A stretch of DNA of 27,550 bases, from positions 1 through 27,550 of the forward strand of contig JBMOEY010000014.1 of NCBI GenBank assembly GCA_049314515.1, read 5' to 3'. Shown here one piece after another: positions 1-7,457 of the stretch. The position numbers were made by a program, and so were the translations under genes. The first letter of the stretch is position 1, and each line of letters starts with the position of its first letter. The stretch is from RFQD01 sp049314515. GTDB lineage: Bacteria; Actinomycetota; Actinomycetes; Actinomycetales; Microbacteriaceae. Below the pieces are notes generated by a model that was not told the origin of the DNA, searched no databases, and was given only the letters and a program-made list of their open reading frames with translations.

Positions 1-153
1 CTTGTACTGAGCGGTGTCCTCACCTGAGTACCACCACACGGTGAAGGTCTTGCTTCCGCTGGACCCGGCGCAGCCGGACAGCGTACCGAGGGCGATCGCG
101 GCGACTGCAGCAGCCGATGCGATACGAAGCCCACGCTTGGTTGAGTGCTTCAT
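1..153 (-). CDS. ABC transporter substrate-binding lipoprotein, N-terminal fragment
   Basis: This is the first 51 codons of a gene that runs off the left edge. The ATG is at 153, preceded by an AGAAAGG-type ribosome binding site. The translation has a basic N-terminus (MKHSTKRGLR), a hydrophobic Ala-rich stretch at residues about 11-25 and a lipobox LSGC with Cys28, so the product should be a lipid-anchored extracellular protein. After the Cys comes a short Gly/Ser linker and then TFTVWWYSGED, typical of the first beta strand of family 1 (sugar) solute-binding proteins. The adjacent LacI-family gene and operator-like palindrome support a role in carbohydrate uptake. The substrate cannot be read from this fragment. 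It is too short for the coding track and was found by direct translation. Confidence 0.85.
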   Translation of the reverse strand, partial: MKHSTKRGLRIASAAAVAAIALGTLSGCAGSSGSKTFTVWWYSGEDTAQYK

Positions 154-226
154 TTGGTTGATTACCTTTCTCATTGACGACGGGAGTGTCGCGCAACTTC
201 ATTGGTGCTTCAAGGTGACACGAATC

Positions 227-242
227 GTCGACGCGCGTCGAC
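227..242. promoter_or_regulatory. Perfect 16-bp LacI-type operator palindrome
   Basis: GTCGACGCGCGTCGAC is a perfect palindrome with a central CpG, the usual geometry of LacI-family operators. It lies between the divergent lipoprotein start (153) and the lacI-type stop (306). It covers the predicted transcription start for the minus-strand TAGGGT -10 hexamer at 247-252, which suits repression. Assignment to the neighbouring regulator is inference. Confidence 0.55.
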
Positions 243-246
243 AATC

Positions 247-252
247 ACCCTA
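247..252 (-). promoter_or_regulatory. Candidate -10 element for the ABC lipoprotein gene
   Basis: On the minus strand this reads TAGGGT, matching the actinobacterial TAnnnT pattern. The start of transcription would fall near 240, inside the 16-bp palindrome, giving a leader of about 87 nt. The -35 region is not convincing. Confidence 0.35.
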
Positions 253-266
253 CAAGGGTACGACCA

Positions 267-297
267 GAATTGCGACAGTCGTAACCGAATTGTGACA
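267..297. repeat. Two 11-bp direct repeats 20 bp apart, second inside a palindrome
   Basis: GAATTGCGACA (267-277) and GAATTGTGACA (287-297) differ at one base and are exactly 20 bp apart, two helical turns. The second copy sits in a perfect odd palindrome AATTGTGACAATT (288-300). They lie upstream of the minus-strand -10 of the lipoprotein gene, so they could bind a regulator on one face of the helix. The function is not known. Confidence 0.4.
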
Positions 298-305
298 ATT
301 ACGAT

Positions 306-1346
306 TTAGCGCTGACGCGCCTGCCCCGTGCTACCGCGGTCAACCATCACGGGTGGGACCAATTTGTGCCGAATCGGTGCATCCGGGTTTGTCATTTTTT
401 CGATGAGCAGGGCCATTGCCTCGTCACCAAGCTCGCCGCCCGGGGCGGAAATGGTAGTTTGCGCGGGAACGGTCATCTCGGCTTGTTCCGGGCTGATACC
501 AAAGTGAACAATCGACACGTCTTCAGGCACGCGACGGCCCTGCACGGCCAATTCTTCAAGAACGCCAATCATCGCGGGCGCATTGAAACCGATTACCGCG
601 GTAATGCCCGGATGTTGCTGGAGAAGTCTCTCCATGGCCTCGCGCCCGGCGCGGATGTTTGCCCGCACGTTGACCCGGTGAACCGTCATGCCCCGCTGCT
701 TCGCCTGCGCTTTGAGTGACATCTGCGTCAGAACGACGGGCCCATACCCGGATTCGACCACTTCGCTCGGTTGTGAGACAAGCGCCACCTCGACGTGACC
801 CAAATCGGACAAGTGATCGACGGCCATCGGCCCCCACGCGTCAAAGTCCGCATCGATATACGACAAGTCTTCACTCTCGCGAGTCCGACCAATGGCAACG
901 AAGGGGAGTCGAGTGGTCTTCAAAAACTCAACACGGTCATCATCTTGACGAAGTTCCATCAGAATCAGGCCATCCACCAATCCCTGCGTGACCAAACGAC
1001 GCAGCGCTTCGATGTCGGTCACGTCATGCGTCCACATCAGCATCTGAATGCCCTCAACCTCAGCCCGGTCCGAGGCGGCATTGACGTAGTTCAAGTCCGA
1101 TACGTCGATTCCTCGTTCTCCAACAGGAAAGTGCAATGCCACAAGACTGGGCTTTTTGCTGGCTAAAGCGGCGGCTCTAGCGTGCGGGACGTAGCCCAGC
1201 TCCTCCATGGCCCGCTCGATGCGGTCACGCGTTTCCTCAGAGATAGGCCGGTCACCCGTGAGCGCATACGAAACGGTGGAGTCGGACACTCCGGCGAGTC
1301 GGGCAACGTCGGCACGAGTTGCGCGACGCGGTGGGTGGCTCGCCAT
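306..1346 (-). CDS. LacI-family transcriptional regulator
   Basis: This 346-residue protein has the LacI/GalR layout. An N-terminal helix-turn-helix (TRADVARLAGVSDSTVSYALTG, about residues 10-31) is followed by the hinge helix (YVPHARAAALAS) and a periplasmic-binding-protein-like effector domain to the C-terminus. The start is clear: ATG at 1346 with a strong GAGGAGGT site at 1352-1359. A TACTAT -10 candidate lies at 1375-1380 on the minus strand. It lies directly upstream of, and is codirectional with, the sugar-type ABC lipoprotein gene, so it probably represses that transporter locus in response to a sugar. The effector cannot be deduced. The gene is intact and of normal family length. Confidence 0.93.
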   Translation of the reverse strand: MASHPPRRATRADVARLAGVSDSTVSYALTGDRPISEETRDRIERAMEELGYVPHARAAALASKKPSLVALHFPVGERGIDVSDLNYVNAASDRAEVEGIQMLMWTHDVTDIEALRRLVTQGLVDGLILMELRQDDDRVEFLKTTRLPFVAIGRTRESEDLSYIDADFDAWGPMAVDHLSDLGHVEVALVSQPSEVVESGYGPVVLTQMSLKAQAKQRGMTVHRVNVRANIRAGREAMERLLQQHPGITAVIGFNAPAMIGVLEELAVQGRRVPEDVSIVHFGISPEQAEMTVPAQTTISAPGGELGDEAMALLIEKMTNPDAPIRHKLVPPVMVDRGSTGQARQR

Positions 1347-1374
1347 GATTCACCTCCTCGGAAATCCCCTAGGG

Positions 1375-1380
1375 ATAGTA
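1375..1380 (-). promoter_or_regulatory. Candidate -10 of the LacI-family gene
   Basis: The minus strand reads TACTAT, a good TAnnnT match, about 28 nt upstream of the ATG. This gives a leader of roughly 22 nt that contains the strong ribosome binding site. No good -35 is visible 17 bp upstream. Confidence 0.4.
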
Positions 1381-1422
1381 GTCGACGACGGGTCGGACGT
1401 TTCCGTCAGACGCACACTTCGG

Positions 1423-3099
1423 TCAGGCCTCGATGACGAGTGGAACAATCATCGGCCGACGACGGTAACTCTTGTTGACCCACTGACCCACCGTGCGGCG
1501 CACGACTTGAGACAATTGATGTGCATCACGCGTGCCATTGTGTGCCGCCTCCGCGAGCGCTGCGGCGATAGCGGGCTTGACATCGTCGAACACTTCGTCA
1601 TCCTCGGCAAAACCACGAGCATGAATCTCAGGTCCCACGACAATCTTGCCCGTGGCCGGATCGACAACAACGATGATCGAGATGAAACCCTCTTCGGCAA
1701 GGATGCGCCGGTCCTTCAAGTCAGAATCGGTCACTTCACCCACGGTCGCCCCGTCGACGTACACAAATCCCACATCAATTTGTCCGACGATGCGCGCCTG
1801 ACCGGAAGCGAGATCAACGACCGTTCCGTTGTCGGCCATGATTGTGCGCTCGGGGGCAATTCCGGATTCGATTGCCAGATCCGCATTCGCCCGCAAGTGC
1901 CGATACTCACCATGCACCGGCATCACGTGCGTCGGCTTCAGAATGTTGTAGCAATAGAGCAACTCTCCGGCGGCAGCATGACCGGACACGTGCACGCGGG
2001 CGTTGCCCTTATGAACCACCGTTGCACCCAACCGGGTGAGTCCATCGATAACCCGATAAACGGCATTCTCGTTGCCTGGGATAAGACTCGAGGCAAGAAT
2101 GACCGTGTCGCCGGCTCCCACCTCTATCTGGTGTTCGAGGTTCGCCATGCGAGCCAAGACTGCCATCGGTTCGCCCTGCGAACCGGTCGACATGTAGACG
2201 AGTCGATCATCCGGCAAGTCAGCTGCGGCCTTGGCATCGATGAGCAGTCCGTCGGGGACCGTTAAGAAACCCAGCTGCTCGGCGATCGTCATGTTTCGCA
2301 CCATGGAGCGACCCAGCAACACGACATGACGACCATTTGCGGCGGCCGCATCAAACACCTGCTGCACGCGGTGCACGTGACTCGAAAAGCTTGCCACCAC
2401 GACACGGCGGCGCGAACGGTGAATGACACTTTCGATGACCGGGCCGATGTCTTTCTCTAGTGGAGTGAAGCCAGGTACGTCGGCATTTGTCGAGTCGGGC
2501 AGAAACAGGTCGACGCCCTCTTCGCCCAAGCGCGCGAATGCACGCAAGTCGGTGATGCGACCGTCGAGCGGCAACTGGTCCATTTTGAAGTCACCCGTGT
2601 GGAGCACGAGACCGGCTGGGGTGCGAATCGCCACGGCGAGCGCATCCGGAATCGAATGGTTGACCGCGATGAACTCCAGATTGAACGGGCCGAACTGTTC
2701 GCGATCGCCTTCGCGCACTTGAAACGTGTATGGCGCGATGCGGTGTTCTTTGAGCTTTGCCTCGACAAGTGCAAGCGTCAGCGTTGACCCGACAAGCGGG
2801 ATGTCACTGCGCAATCGCAACAGATACGGGACGGCACCGATGTGGTCTTCATGCCCGTGAGTCAGAACGACGGCGAGCACATCATCAAGTCGATCGCGAA
2901 TGTACGAGAAGTCGGGAAGAATCAGGTCGACGCCGGGTTGTGTCTCTTCGGGAAAGAGCACACCGCAGTCGACAATCAGCAATTTGCCGGCGAATTCGTA
3001 AACCGCCATGTTGCGACCGATTTCACCAACTCCACCGAGGGGAACGATGCGTAAGGCATCTTTCGCGAGTGCGGGCGGGTCAAACAAGACGTTGGGCAT
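1423..3099 (-). CDS. rnj: Ribonuclease J
   Basis: This is a 558-residue metallo-beta-lactamase/beta-CASP ribonuclease that matures and degrades RNA from 5' ends and internal sites. The zinc motif HGHEDH is at residues 81-86, GDFK follows further on, and HVSGHA and MPVHGEYRHL mark the beta-CASP and late metal motifs. An RNase J-type C-terminal domain closes the protein. The open frame extends back to 3231, but ATG 3099 (MPNVLFDPPA) has a GAAGGA site and gives the usual actinobacterial length. The longer version would overlap dapA by about 100 nt. It follows dapA by 28 nt, the common actinobacterial thyX-dapA-rnj order. With pnp it supplies much of the RNA decay machinery in this window. Confidence 0.96.
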   Translation of the reverse strand: MPNVLFDPPALAKDALRIVPLGGVGEIGRNMAVYEFAGKLLIVDCGVLFPEETQPGVDLILPDFSYIRDRLDDVLAVVLTHGHEDHIGAVPYLLRLRSDIPLVGSTLTLALVEAKLKEHRIAPYTFQVREGDREQFGPFNLEFIAVNHSIPDALAVAIRTPAGLVLHTGDFKMDQLPLDGRITDLRAFARLGEEGVDLFLPDSTNADVPGFTPLEKDIGPVIESVIHRSRRRVVVASFSSHVHRVQQVFDAAAANGRHVVLLGRSMVRNMTIAEQLGFLTVPDGLLIDAKAAADLPDDRLVYMSTGSQGEPMAVLARMANLEHQIEVGAGDTVILASSLIPGNENAVYRVIDGLTRLGATVVHKGNARVHVSGHAAAGELLYCYNILKPTHVMPVHGEYRHLRANADLAIESGIAPERTIMADNGTVVDLASGQARIVGQIDVGFVYVDGATVGEVTDSDLKDRRILAEEGFISIIVVVDPATGKIVVGPEIHARGFAEDDEVFDDVKPAIAAALAEAAHNGTRDAHQLSQVVRRTVGQWVNKSYRRRPMIVPLVIEA

Positions 3100-3127
3100 G
3101 AAATCCTTCGAGAATTCGTTCAGACGG

Positions 3128-4105
3128 TCAGTGTTCGCGCGTGGTACCTGCCACTTGAGGCAGGGCACCACCGGCGGCGGCGTTGCGGTCGGGACTGAAT
3201 TGACGCATGTCCACGCCGGGAATCTCGCCAACCAGGGCGAGTTCGTCTTCGATAATGGCCGCTTCCCACTCTTCGGGTCCGACCAGGGGCAACCGGACGC
3301 GCGGCGTCGAAATGCGACCGAGGCCGTGCAAGATGTACTTCGTGGCGACAGTCCCCGGAACGTGAGTCATCACCGCTCGCACTAACGGCTCCAGTTTTTG
3401 GTGCATCTGGGTTGCCGCGTGCAAGTCACCACGATTGACGGCATCAACCATGACGCGGTACGGAGCCGGCGCAATGTTGGCGGTCACCCCAATGAGCCCA
3501 GTTGCGCCAATGGCCAAATGCGGAAGAACGTTTGCATCGTCACCCGAGAAGTAGATGAGGTCGGTTTGGTTGAGCACGCGACTCACCTCACTGAAGTCAC
3601 CTTTAGCGTCTTTCACACCCACAATTCGCGGGTGTTTCGCCAATCGCAAAATTGTTTCGTATTTGATGGGGATGCCCGCACGACCCGGAATGTCATACAC
3701 GAGCATCGGCAACTCAGTGGCGTCGGCAACCATGCGAAAGTGGGTCAGCACACCGGCTTGAGTGGGCTTGTTGTAATACGGGGTAACGGCCATGATGCCG
3801 TCCGCGCCGGCTTTTTCAGATTTTTTTGCCAATTCGATGGCGTGCGCCGTCTCGTTTGACGGCCCGCCCATGATGATTTTGGCGCGCGACCCGGCGACGT
3901 GCTTGCCGACCTCAACCAGACGCACCTTCTCGGCGTCGGTCAACGTCGACGTCTCACCTGTCGTACCAGTCACCACGATGCCATCGGCACCGTTGGTCAC
4001 CACGTCATCGATGAGGCGCTCGACATCGTGCCAGTCAACTTCACCGTCATGCGTGAAGGGCGTCACCAACGCAACGAGAACTTGTCCAAATGGGTTTTCA
4101 GCCAC
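3128..4105 (-). CDS. dapA: 4-hydroxy-tetrahydrodipicolinate synthase
   Basis: DapA condenses pyruvate with aspartate semialdehyde, the first committed step to diaminopimelate and lysine. The 325-residue TIM-barrel protein has the pyruvate-site motif TGTTGETSTL (about residues 46-55), YYNKPTQAG, catalytic Tyr137 in YDIPGRAG, and the Schiff-base lysine Lys165 in GVKDAKGD. The start is GTG at 4105. A minus-strand TAACCT hexamer sits exactly 6 nt upstream, with no obvious Shine-Dalgarno site, so the gene probably has its own leaderless transcript besides read-through from thyX. The C-terminal 20 or so residues (AAAGGALPQVAGTTREH) are a low-complexity tail beyond the usual barrel. Confidence 0.96.
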   Translation of the reverse strand: MAENPFGQVLVALVTPFTHDGEVDWHDVERLIDDVVTNGADGIVVTGTTGETSTLTDAEKVRLVEVGKHVAGSRAKIIMGGPSNETAHAIELAKKSEKAGADGIMAVTPYYNKPTQAGVLTHFRMVADATELPMLVYDIPGRAGIPIKYETILRLAKHPRIVGVKDAKGDFSEVSRVLNQTDLIYFSGDDANVLPHLAIGATGLIGVTANIAPAPYRVMVDAVNRGDLHAATQMHQKLEPLVRAVMTHVPGTVATKYILHGLGRISTPRVRLPLVGPEEWEAAIIEDELALVGEIPGVDMRQFSPDRNAAAGGALPQVAGTTREH

Positions 4106-4111
4106 GAGCCA

Positions 4112-4117
4112 AGGTTA
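4112..4117 (-). promoter_or_regulatory. -10 element for leaderless dapA
   Basis: The minus strand reads TAACCT followed by six bases and then the dapA GTG. It lies in the 32-nt gap after the thyX stop codon, so dapA can be transcribed independently of thyX. Confidence 0.5.
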
Positions 4118-4137
4118 TCGGTTCACCGGCACGGAGA

Positions 4138-4899
4138 TTACGGGGCAACCCTGCCGTTGAGATTGAACGACTCGTAGGTCATGGGCATGAGTCCCGCCCA
4201 AAAGGCCTCCATCTTCTCGGCCACCATTTCGATCTCGCGCTGCGGAAACGACGGGAAGTGCGTGCCGTCACGCTTTGTGCGCAACGAGAGGAAGTTCATG
4301 AGGGATCGCGAGTTCATCGTGACGTACATCGACGAGTACGTCGCGACGGGCAGTACGCCACGGGCAACTTCGCGCGCGACACCGGCAGCGAGCATCCGCT
4401 CATACTGTTCGTAGGCAAACCGGCAGGCGGCTTTCGTGGCCTCCACCGTCAAGTCGGTCTGCTCGGGGGTGCCTGCAACAAAGTCGTATGCTCCCGGTTT
4501 ACCCATCTGCACGAGGTTTCGCTCAGGGCCAGGAACGTAAAACACCGGTCGCAATTCGCGGTAGCGACCCGACTCTTCGTTGTAACTCGCAATGCGATGG
4601 CGCATGAACTCGCGGAAAACAAAGATGGGCGCCTCGACATAGAACGTCATGGAATTGTGTTCAAACGGACTGCCGTGTCGATCGCGCATCAGGTAATTGA
4701 TGAGCCCGCGGTCACGAGAATCCGTCGCAGCCGGGTCGCCTTTGCTTGCCTCGAGTGTTTGCTCACCCTGAGTCGAGACGCGGGCGGCGAAGAGAACATC
4801 GGAATCGTGCGCACTTGATCGAACAAGCTCGACGGTGACATCGGAGCGAAAGGTTATGTCTGGCACGCGAATCACCCTATCGCCGTAACGAACTGTCAC
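4138..4899 (-). CDS. thyX: Flavin-dependent thymidylate synthase
   Basis: ThyX methylates dUMP to dTMP using methylenetetrahydrofolate, FAD and NADPH. The 253-residue protein carries the signature RHRxxSxNxxSxR at residues 100-112 (RHRIASYNEESGR), and HGSPFEHNSMTFYVEAP just before it is also typical. The length is near that of mycobacterial ThyX. The start is GTG at 4899, with a modest GGATCGG site upstream. An in-frame later start would remove conserved beta strands. The gene heads a minus-strand group with dapA and rnj. It diverges from the thioredoxin-like gene with 40 bp between the start codons. No thyA is visible in this window. Confidence 0.96.
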   Translation of the reverse strand: MTVRYGDRVIRVPDITFRSDVTVELVRSSAHDSDVLFAARVSTQGEQTLEASKGDPAATDSRDRGLINYLMRDRHGSPFEHNSMTFYVEAPIFVFREFMRHRIASYNEESGRYRELRPVFYVPGPERNLVQMGKPGAYDFVAGTPEQTDLTVEATKAACRFAYEQYERMLAAGVAREVARGVLPVATYSSMYVTMNSRSLMNFLSLRTKRDGTHFPSFPQREIEMVAEKMEAFWAGLMPMTYESFNLNGRVAP

Positions 4900-4927
4900 A
4901 GTGCTGCCGATCCGAGCGTGGTGGATT

Positions 4928-4933
4928 TACCCT
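4928..4933 (+). promoter_or_regulatory. -10 element for a leaderless thioredoxin-like gene
   Basis: TACCCT is followed by exactly six bases and ATG 4940, and there is no Shine-Dalgarno site before that ATG. A minus-strand TAAATT (4935-4940) that could serve thyX lies just downstream, so the two promoters would overlap. Confidence 0.5.
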
Positions 4934-4939
4934 GAATTT

Positions 4940-5398
4940 ATGGACGCTCTGACCGCCAGTTTCGTGCTTGGTGGTCTTGTCGTGCTCTGCTCTGGAGCCG
5001 GGTTGCTCATTCGCGCACGCGAAGGACGGGCGAAAATTCTCACGAACACCGTGCGAGTAACCCCGGAGCAATTGGGCCTGCGTCGCGGCGACCTGCCGTT
5101 CGGCAGCTCCGCTACCCTCGTGCAATTCTCGAGCGAGTACTGCACCAAGTGTCCGGCGACGCGCACGCTTCTTGCCGCCACCGCACAAGCGCATCCCGGC
5201 GTGCGTCACATTGATATCGACGTGACGCATCAAACGGGCATCGCACAACGTTTCAATTTGAAACAAACACCCACCACACTCGTGCTTGACGAAGCGGGCA
5301 TGATCGCCGCTCGCATCGGCGGAGCACCCCGACCCGACGCGCTCACGCGCGCACTCGACACTGCACTCAGGAGAGACCATGGCAACTACACCATCTAA
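4940..5398 (+). CDS. Membrane-anchored thioredoxin-like protein
   Basis: This is a 152-residue protein with one N-terminal hydrophobic segment (residues about 5-24) and a thioredoxin-like domain. The redox motif is Cys68-Thr-Lys-Cys71 in QFSSEYCTKCPATR. The cis-proline region LKQTPTTLVLDEAG follows. The linker between anchor and fold is short and basic. ATG 4940 is chosen because the anchor begins there and a TACCCT hexamer ends 6 nt before it; the open frame extends back to 4901 without a ribosome site. The end overlaps the DUF4395 gene by 20 bp, so the two are translated together. It probably acts in thiol-disulfide exchange at the membrane. Which side the fold faces is uncertain; the positive-inside rule favours the cytoplasm. 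Confidence 0.88.
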   Translation: MDALTASFVLGGLVVLCSGAGLLIRAREGRAKILTNTVRVTPEQLGLRRGDLPFGSSATLVQFSSEYCTKCPATRTLLAATAQAHPGVRHIDIDVTHQTGIAQRFNLKQTPTTLVLDEAGMIAARIGGAPRPDALTRALDTALRRDHGNYTI

Positions 5399-5954
5399 AA
5401 AGACTTCGACGTCAACGTCGAAAGCCCCGTCGGGCAAATCTGGGAATCCTCTCGCGGCCAAGCCCGGAACGACAGGTATCGATCCGCGAGGTCCGCGTTT
5501 CGGGGCCGTGATCACGTTCATTCTGCTGGGAATTGACGTGATTCTCGGACTGACCGGACCATCCGTGCAGTCGGGAACCTCGTGGGCGGTGCGCATCACT
5601 GACCCTGCGTTCATTCTGCTTCTTGTCATCACGCTGATCTTTGCGTGGGGTTCCTTTGCCGGAATTTCGCGGCACCCATACGGATTGCTGTTTCGCGCAC
5701 TGATCAGGCCGCGCCTGAGTGCACCAACGGAACTTGAGGACCCGATTCCGCCCACCTTCGCTCAATTGATTGGCTTCGTGGTGACATCGGTCGGCATTGT
5801 GCTCGCGCTGCTCGGAGTGCCCTATGGACTTGTCGTGGCAGCCGCATTCGCATTCATTGCCGCGTTTTTAAACGGGGTCTTTGGCTACTGCCTCGGTTGC
5901 CAGATTTACGTTTTGCTGGTGCGCGCCGGAATACTCGGTCGCGCTCGCGCCTGA
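5379..5954 (+). CDS. DUF4395 membrane protein with CxxC motif
   Basis: This 191-residue protein has a Lys/Ser/Thr/Pro-rich N-terminal tail (residues 1-40) and about four hydrophobic segments. It has the DUF4395 hallmarks: DPRGPRFGA early, RHPYG in the middle, and GYCLGCQIY near the C-terminus with Cys171 and Cys174. The ATG has a good AGGAGA site that lies inside the upstream thioredoxin-like gene, so translation is coupled. DUF4395 genes are often found beside thioredoxin or sulfurtransferase genes, and the paired CxxC motifs suggest a redox partnership, but no biochemical role is established that I can name. Start and end are clear. The family call rests on recognised motifs, without a search. 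Confidence 0.88.
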   Translation: MATTPSKKTSTSTSKAPSGKSGNPLAAKPGTTGIDPRGPRFGAVITFILLGIDVILGLTGPSVQSGTSWAVRITDPAFILLLVITLIFAWGSFAGISRHPYGLLFRALIRPRLSAPTELEDPIPPTFAQLIGFVVTSVGIVLALLGVPYGLVVAAAFAFIAAFLNGVFGYCLGCQIYVLLVRAGILGRARA

Positions 5955-5970
5955 CGTTCATTCCGCCAAA

Positions 5971-5999
5971 GAACGACGTTCTGCCCAAGAACGACGTTC
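5971..5999. repeat. Tandem 11-bp palindromic repeats before the SDR gene
   Basis: GAACGACGTTC occurs at 5971-5981 and again at 5989-5999, each symmetric about a central A, 18 bp apart. A third GACGTTC lies at 5953-5959 over the DUF4395 stop. They sit upstream of and over the -35 region of a TAAGCT -10 candidate at 6005-6010. They look like tandem operator sites. The GAAC-N3-GTTC spacing does not fit the LexA box (N4). Confidence 0.5.
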
Positions 6000-6004
6000 C
6001 GCGT

Positions 6005-6010
6005 TAAGCT
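6005..6010 (+). promoter_or_regulatory. Candidate -10 of the TIGR01777 SDR gene
   Basis: TAAGCT fits TAnnnT. Transcription would start near 6017, leaving a leader of about 46 nt that contains the GAGGA ribosome site. Confidence 0.35.
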
Positions 6011-6016
6011 CGTTGT

Positions 6017-6032
6017 GTCGACGCACGTCGAA
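6017..6032. promoter_or_regulatory. Second LacI-like operator candidate
   Basis: GTCGACGCACGTCGAA matches the palindrome at 227-242 at 14 of 16 positions and falls at the predicted transcription start of the SDR gene. TCGACG words are common in this DNA, so chance is a real alternative. Confidence 0.3.
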
Positions 6033-6062
6033 CTGGTGTCAACAGACTCGTGAGGACGTCAC

Positions 6063-6992
6063 GTGACCAAATCTCTGCATGTTGTCATTGCGGGTGGGTC
6101 CGGCATGATCGGGCGCGCTCTGACGACAGAATTGTTTGCGTTGGGCCACAACGTGACAGTGCTCACTCGCAGCCCGAGCACACGCGTGCAACGAGCACGG
6201 CCCGTTGTCTGGAACCCGGAAGCAGGTCAACTCGATCTCGACGCCCTGGGCGAAGTCGACGCGATTGTGAACCTTGCCGGTCATTCGCTTTCCATAATGC
6301 CGTGGACGCTCGCTCGCAAGCGACGAATACTTTCATCTCGCGTTGATGCGACTACGACGATTGTGGATGCGATAGCCCGGGCATCACGCAAACCGACCGT
6401 GCTCGTGAACGGCTCTGCTGTTGGATTTTACGGAAACCGTGGCAACGAGGCGTTGTCCGAGTCCAGTCCCGCCGGGTCTGGCTTTCTCGCCCACGTGGTG
6501 CAGGAATGGGAGCAGGCAGCTGCAGCGGTCGATCCTTCGGTGCGCCTGGTTATTGCGCGCACCGGCATTGTGATTGCCGCGGAGGGTGCTTTGACACCGT
6601 TGCGTCGACTCGCCCAATTCTCGCTTGCGGGTCCGATTGGTAACGGTCGGCAGTGGTGGCCCTGGATTAGTCTTCGCGACGAAGTCAAGGCCCTGATATT
6701 CGCGATAATGAACCGCAGTGCGTCGGGCGTTATGAATTTTGTCGGTCCAAATCCGGCGACAGCGCGGGATGTCGTTCGCGCCCTTGCGCGACGCGTGCAT
6801 CGTTTGTATTGGTTTCCTGCCCCCGGCTTCATGTTGCGGCTGTTTCTCGGGGACGCAGCAAAAGAAATGTTGCTGTCGAGTCAGAAAGTGGTGCCGACTC
6901 ACCTCATCGCAAGTGGCTTCATTTTTGACGATGACACGATCGACCACGCAATTGTGCGTGCCCTTCGCGACGCCGACCGACGAGCCATCTAA
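6063..6992 (+). CDS. TIGR01777-family NAD(P)-dependent epimerase/SDR
   Basis: This 309-residue atypical extended short-chain dehydrogenase has a nucleotide-binding GGSGMIG motif at residues 11-17. The family-typical NGSAVGFYGNRG stretch is near residue 120. A C-terminal DUF1731-like segment has LLSSQKVVPTHLIASGFIF. Members are often annotated as cell-division inhibitor SulA-like or YfcH proteins, but the reaction is not defined. The start is GTG at 6063 with a GAGGA site 7 nt before it. It stands alone behind a promoter with tandem palindromes and converges on the TPR gene with 12 bp between the stops. The tandem repeats suggest it is specifically regulated. Confidence 0.9.
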   Translation: MTKSLHVVIAGGSGMIGRALTTELFALGHNVTVLTRSPSTRVQRARPVVWNPEAGQLDLDALGEVDAIVNLAGHSLSIMPWTLARKRRILSSRVDATTTIVDAIARASRKPTVLVNGSAVGFYGNRGNEALSESSPAGSGFLAHVVQEWEQAAAAVDPSVRLVIARTGIVIAAEGALTPLRRLAQFSLAGPIGNGRQWWPWISLRDEVKALIFAIMNRSASGVMNFVGPNPATARDVVRALARRVHRLYWFPAPGFMLRLFLGDAAKEMLLSSQKVVPTHLIASGFIFDDDTIDHAIVRALRDADRRAI

Positions 6993-7004
6993 AAAGCACC
7001 GCGG

Positions 7005-7457
7005 TTACTTGGCAAGCGCGATAGCCCGGCGAATCGCGCCACGCGCCCGCCTCCGGTCACCACTTGCGTCATACGCCAGGCCGAGGCGAAACCAGGCACG
7101 CCAATCGTCGGGACGAGCGTCAACTTGGGCCGCAAAATCGGGAAACAGCGCATCAGCAGCGGCGCGCTCGGGTCGCCCACTGGGGCGCGTCGGCAAATTA
7201 TCCAGCGGTGTTACCAGCTCACCGTCGTTGTCGAGACGCTTCGCGAGACGAGAGCTTCGAATGCCAAACAAAATTTCGCGAGATAGCGCCCACACCCCGA
7301 TGAGCGGAAAGACGATGAGTGCGCAACCCATCACCGCGACGAGGGGATCGCCGGTTGAGATCATCAGCCAAGCCTGAAAACCGGCGGCCCACATGTAGAG
7401 CACCAACAGGACACTCATGACAATGACACCTGCAATCGTCGAGACACGTGTGCGCAT
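7005..7457 (-). CDS. Small membrane protein with a single TPR-like repeat
   Basis: This 150-residue protein has two transmembrane helices (about residues 8-32 and 38-60). A charged linker is followed by one tetratricopeptide-like motif at the C-terminus (DDWRAWFRLGLAYDASGDRRRARGAIRRAIALAK). Its ATG overlaps the dapB stop (TAATG), so it is translated with dapB. Similar small TPR membrane proteins commonly follow dapB in actinobacteria, but no function is known to me. A single TPR is too little for a stand-alone superhelix, so it may pack against a partner protein. Confidence 0.85.
   Translation of the reverse strand: MRTRVSTIAGVIVMSVLLVLYMWAAGFQAWLMISTGDPLVAVMGCALIVFPLIGVWALSREILFGIRSSRLAKRLDNDGELVTPLDNLPTRPSGRPERAAADALFPDFAAQVDARPDDWRAWFRLGLAYDASGDRRRARGAIRRAIALAK

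Noticed and set aside
1207..2265. 352-residue plus-strand open frame opposite rnj and the LacI-family gene
   Set aside because: It lies antisense to two well-supported genes, has no recognisable fold and no ribosome site; it is a by-product of GC-rich codon use.
4877..5755. 292-residue minus-strand open frame over the thioredoxin-like and DUF4395 genes
   Set aside because: The plus-strand genes have clear family motifs and coupled starts; this frame has none.
5971..5999. LexA/SOS box or the beginning of a CRISPR-like array
   Set aside because: The GAAC-N3-GTTC spacing differs from the N4 LexA box, and two short copies with a 7-bp gap are not a CRISPR array.
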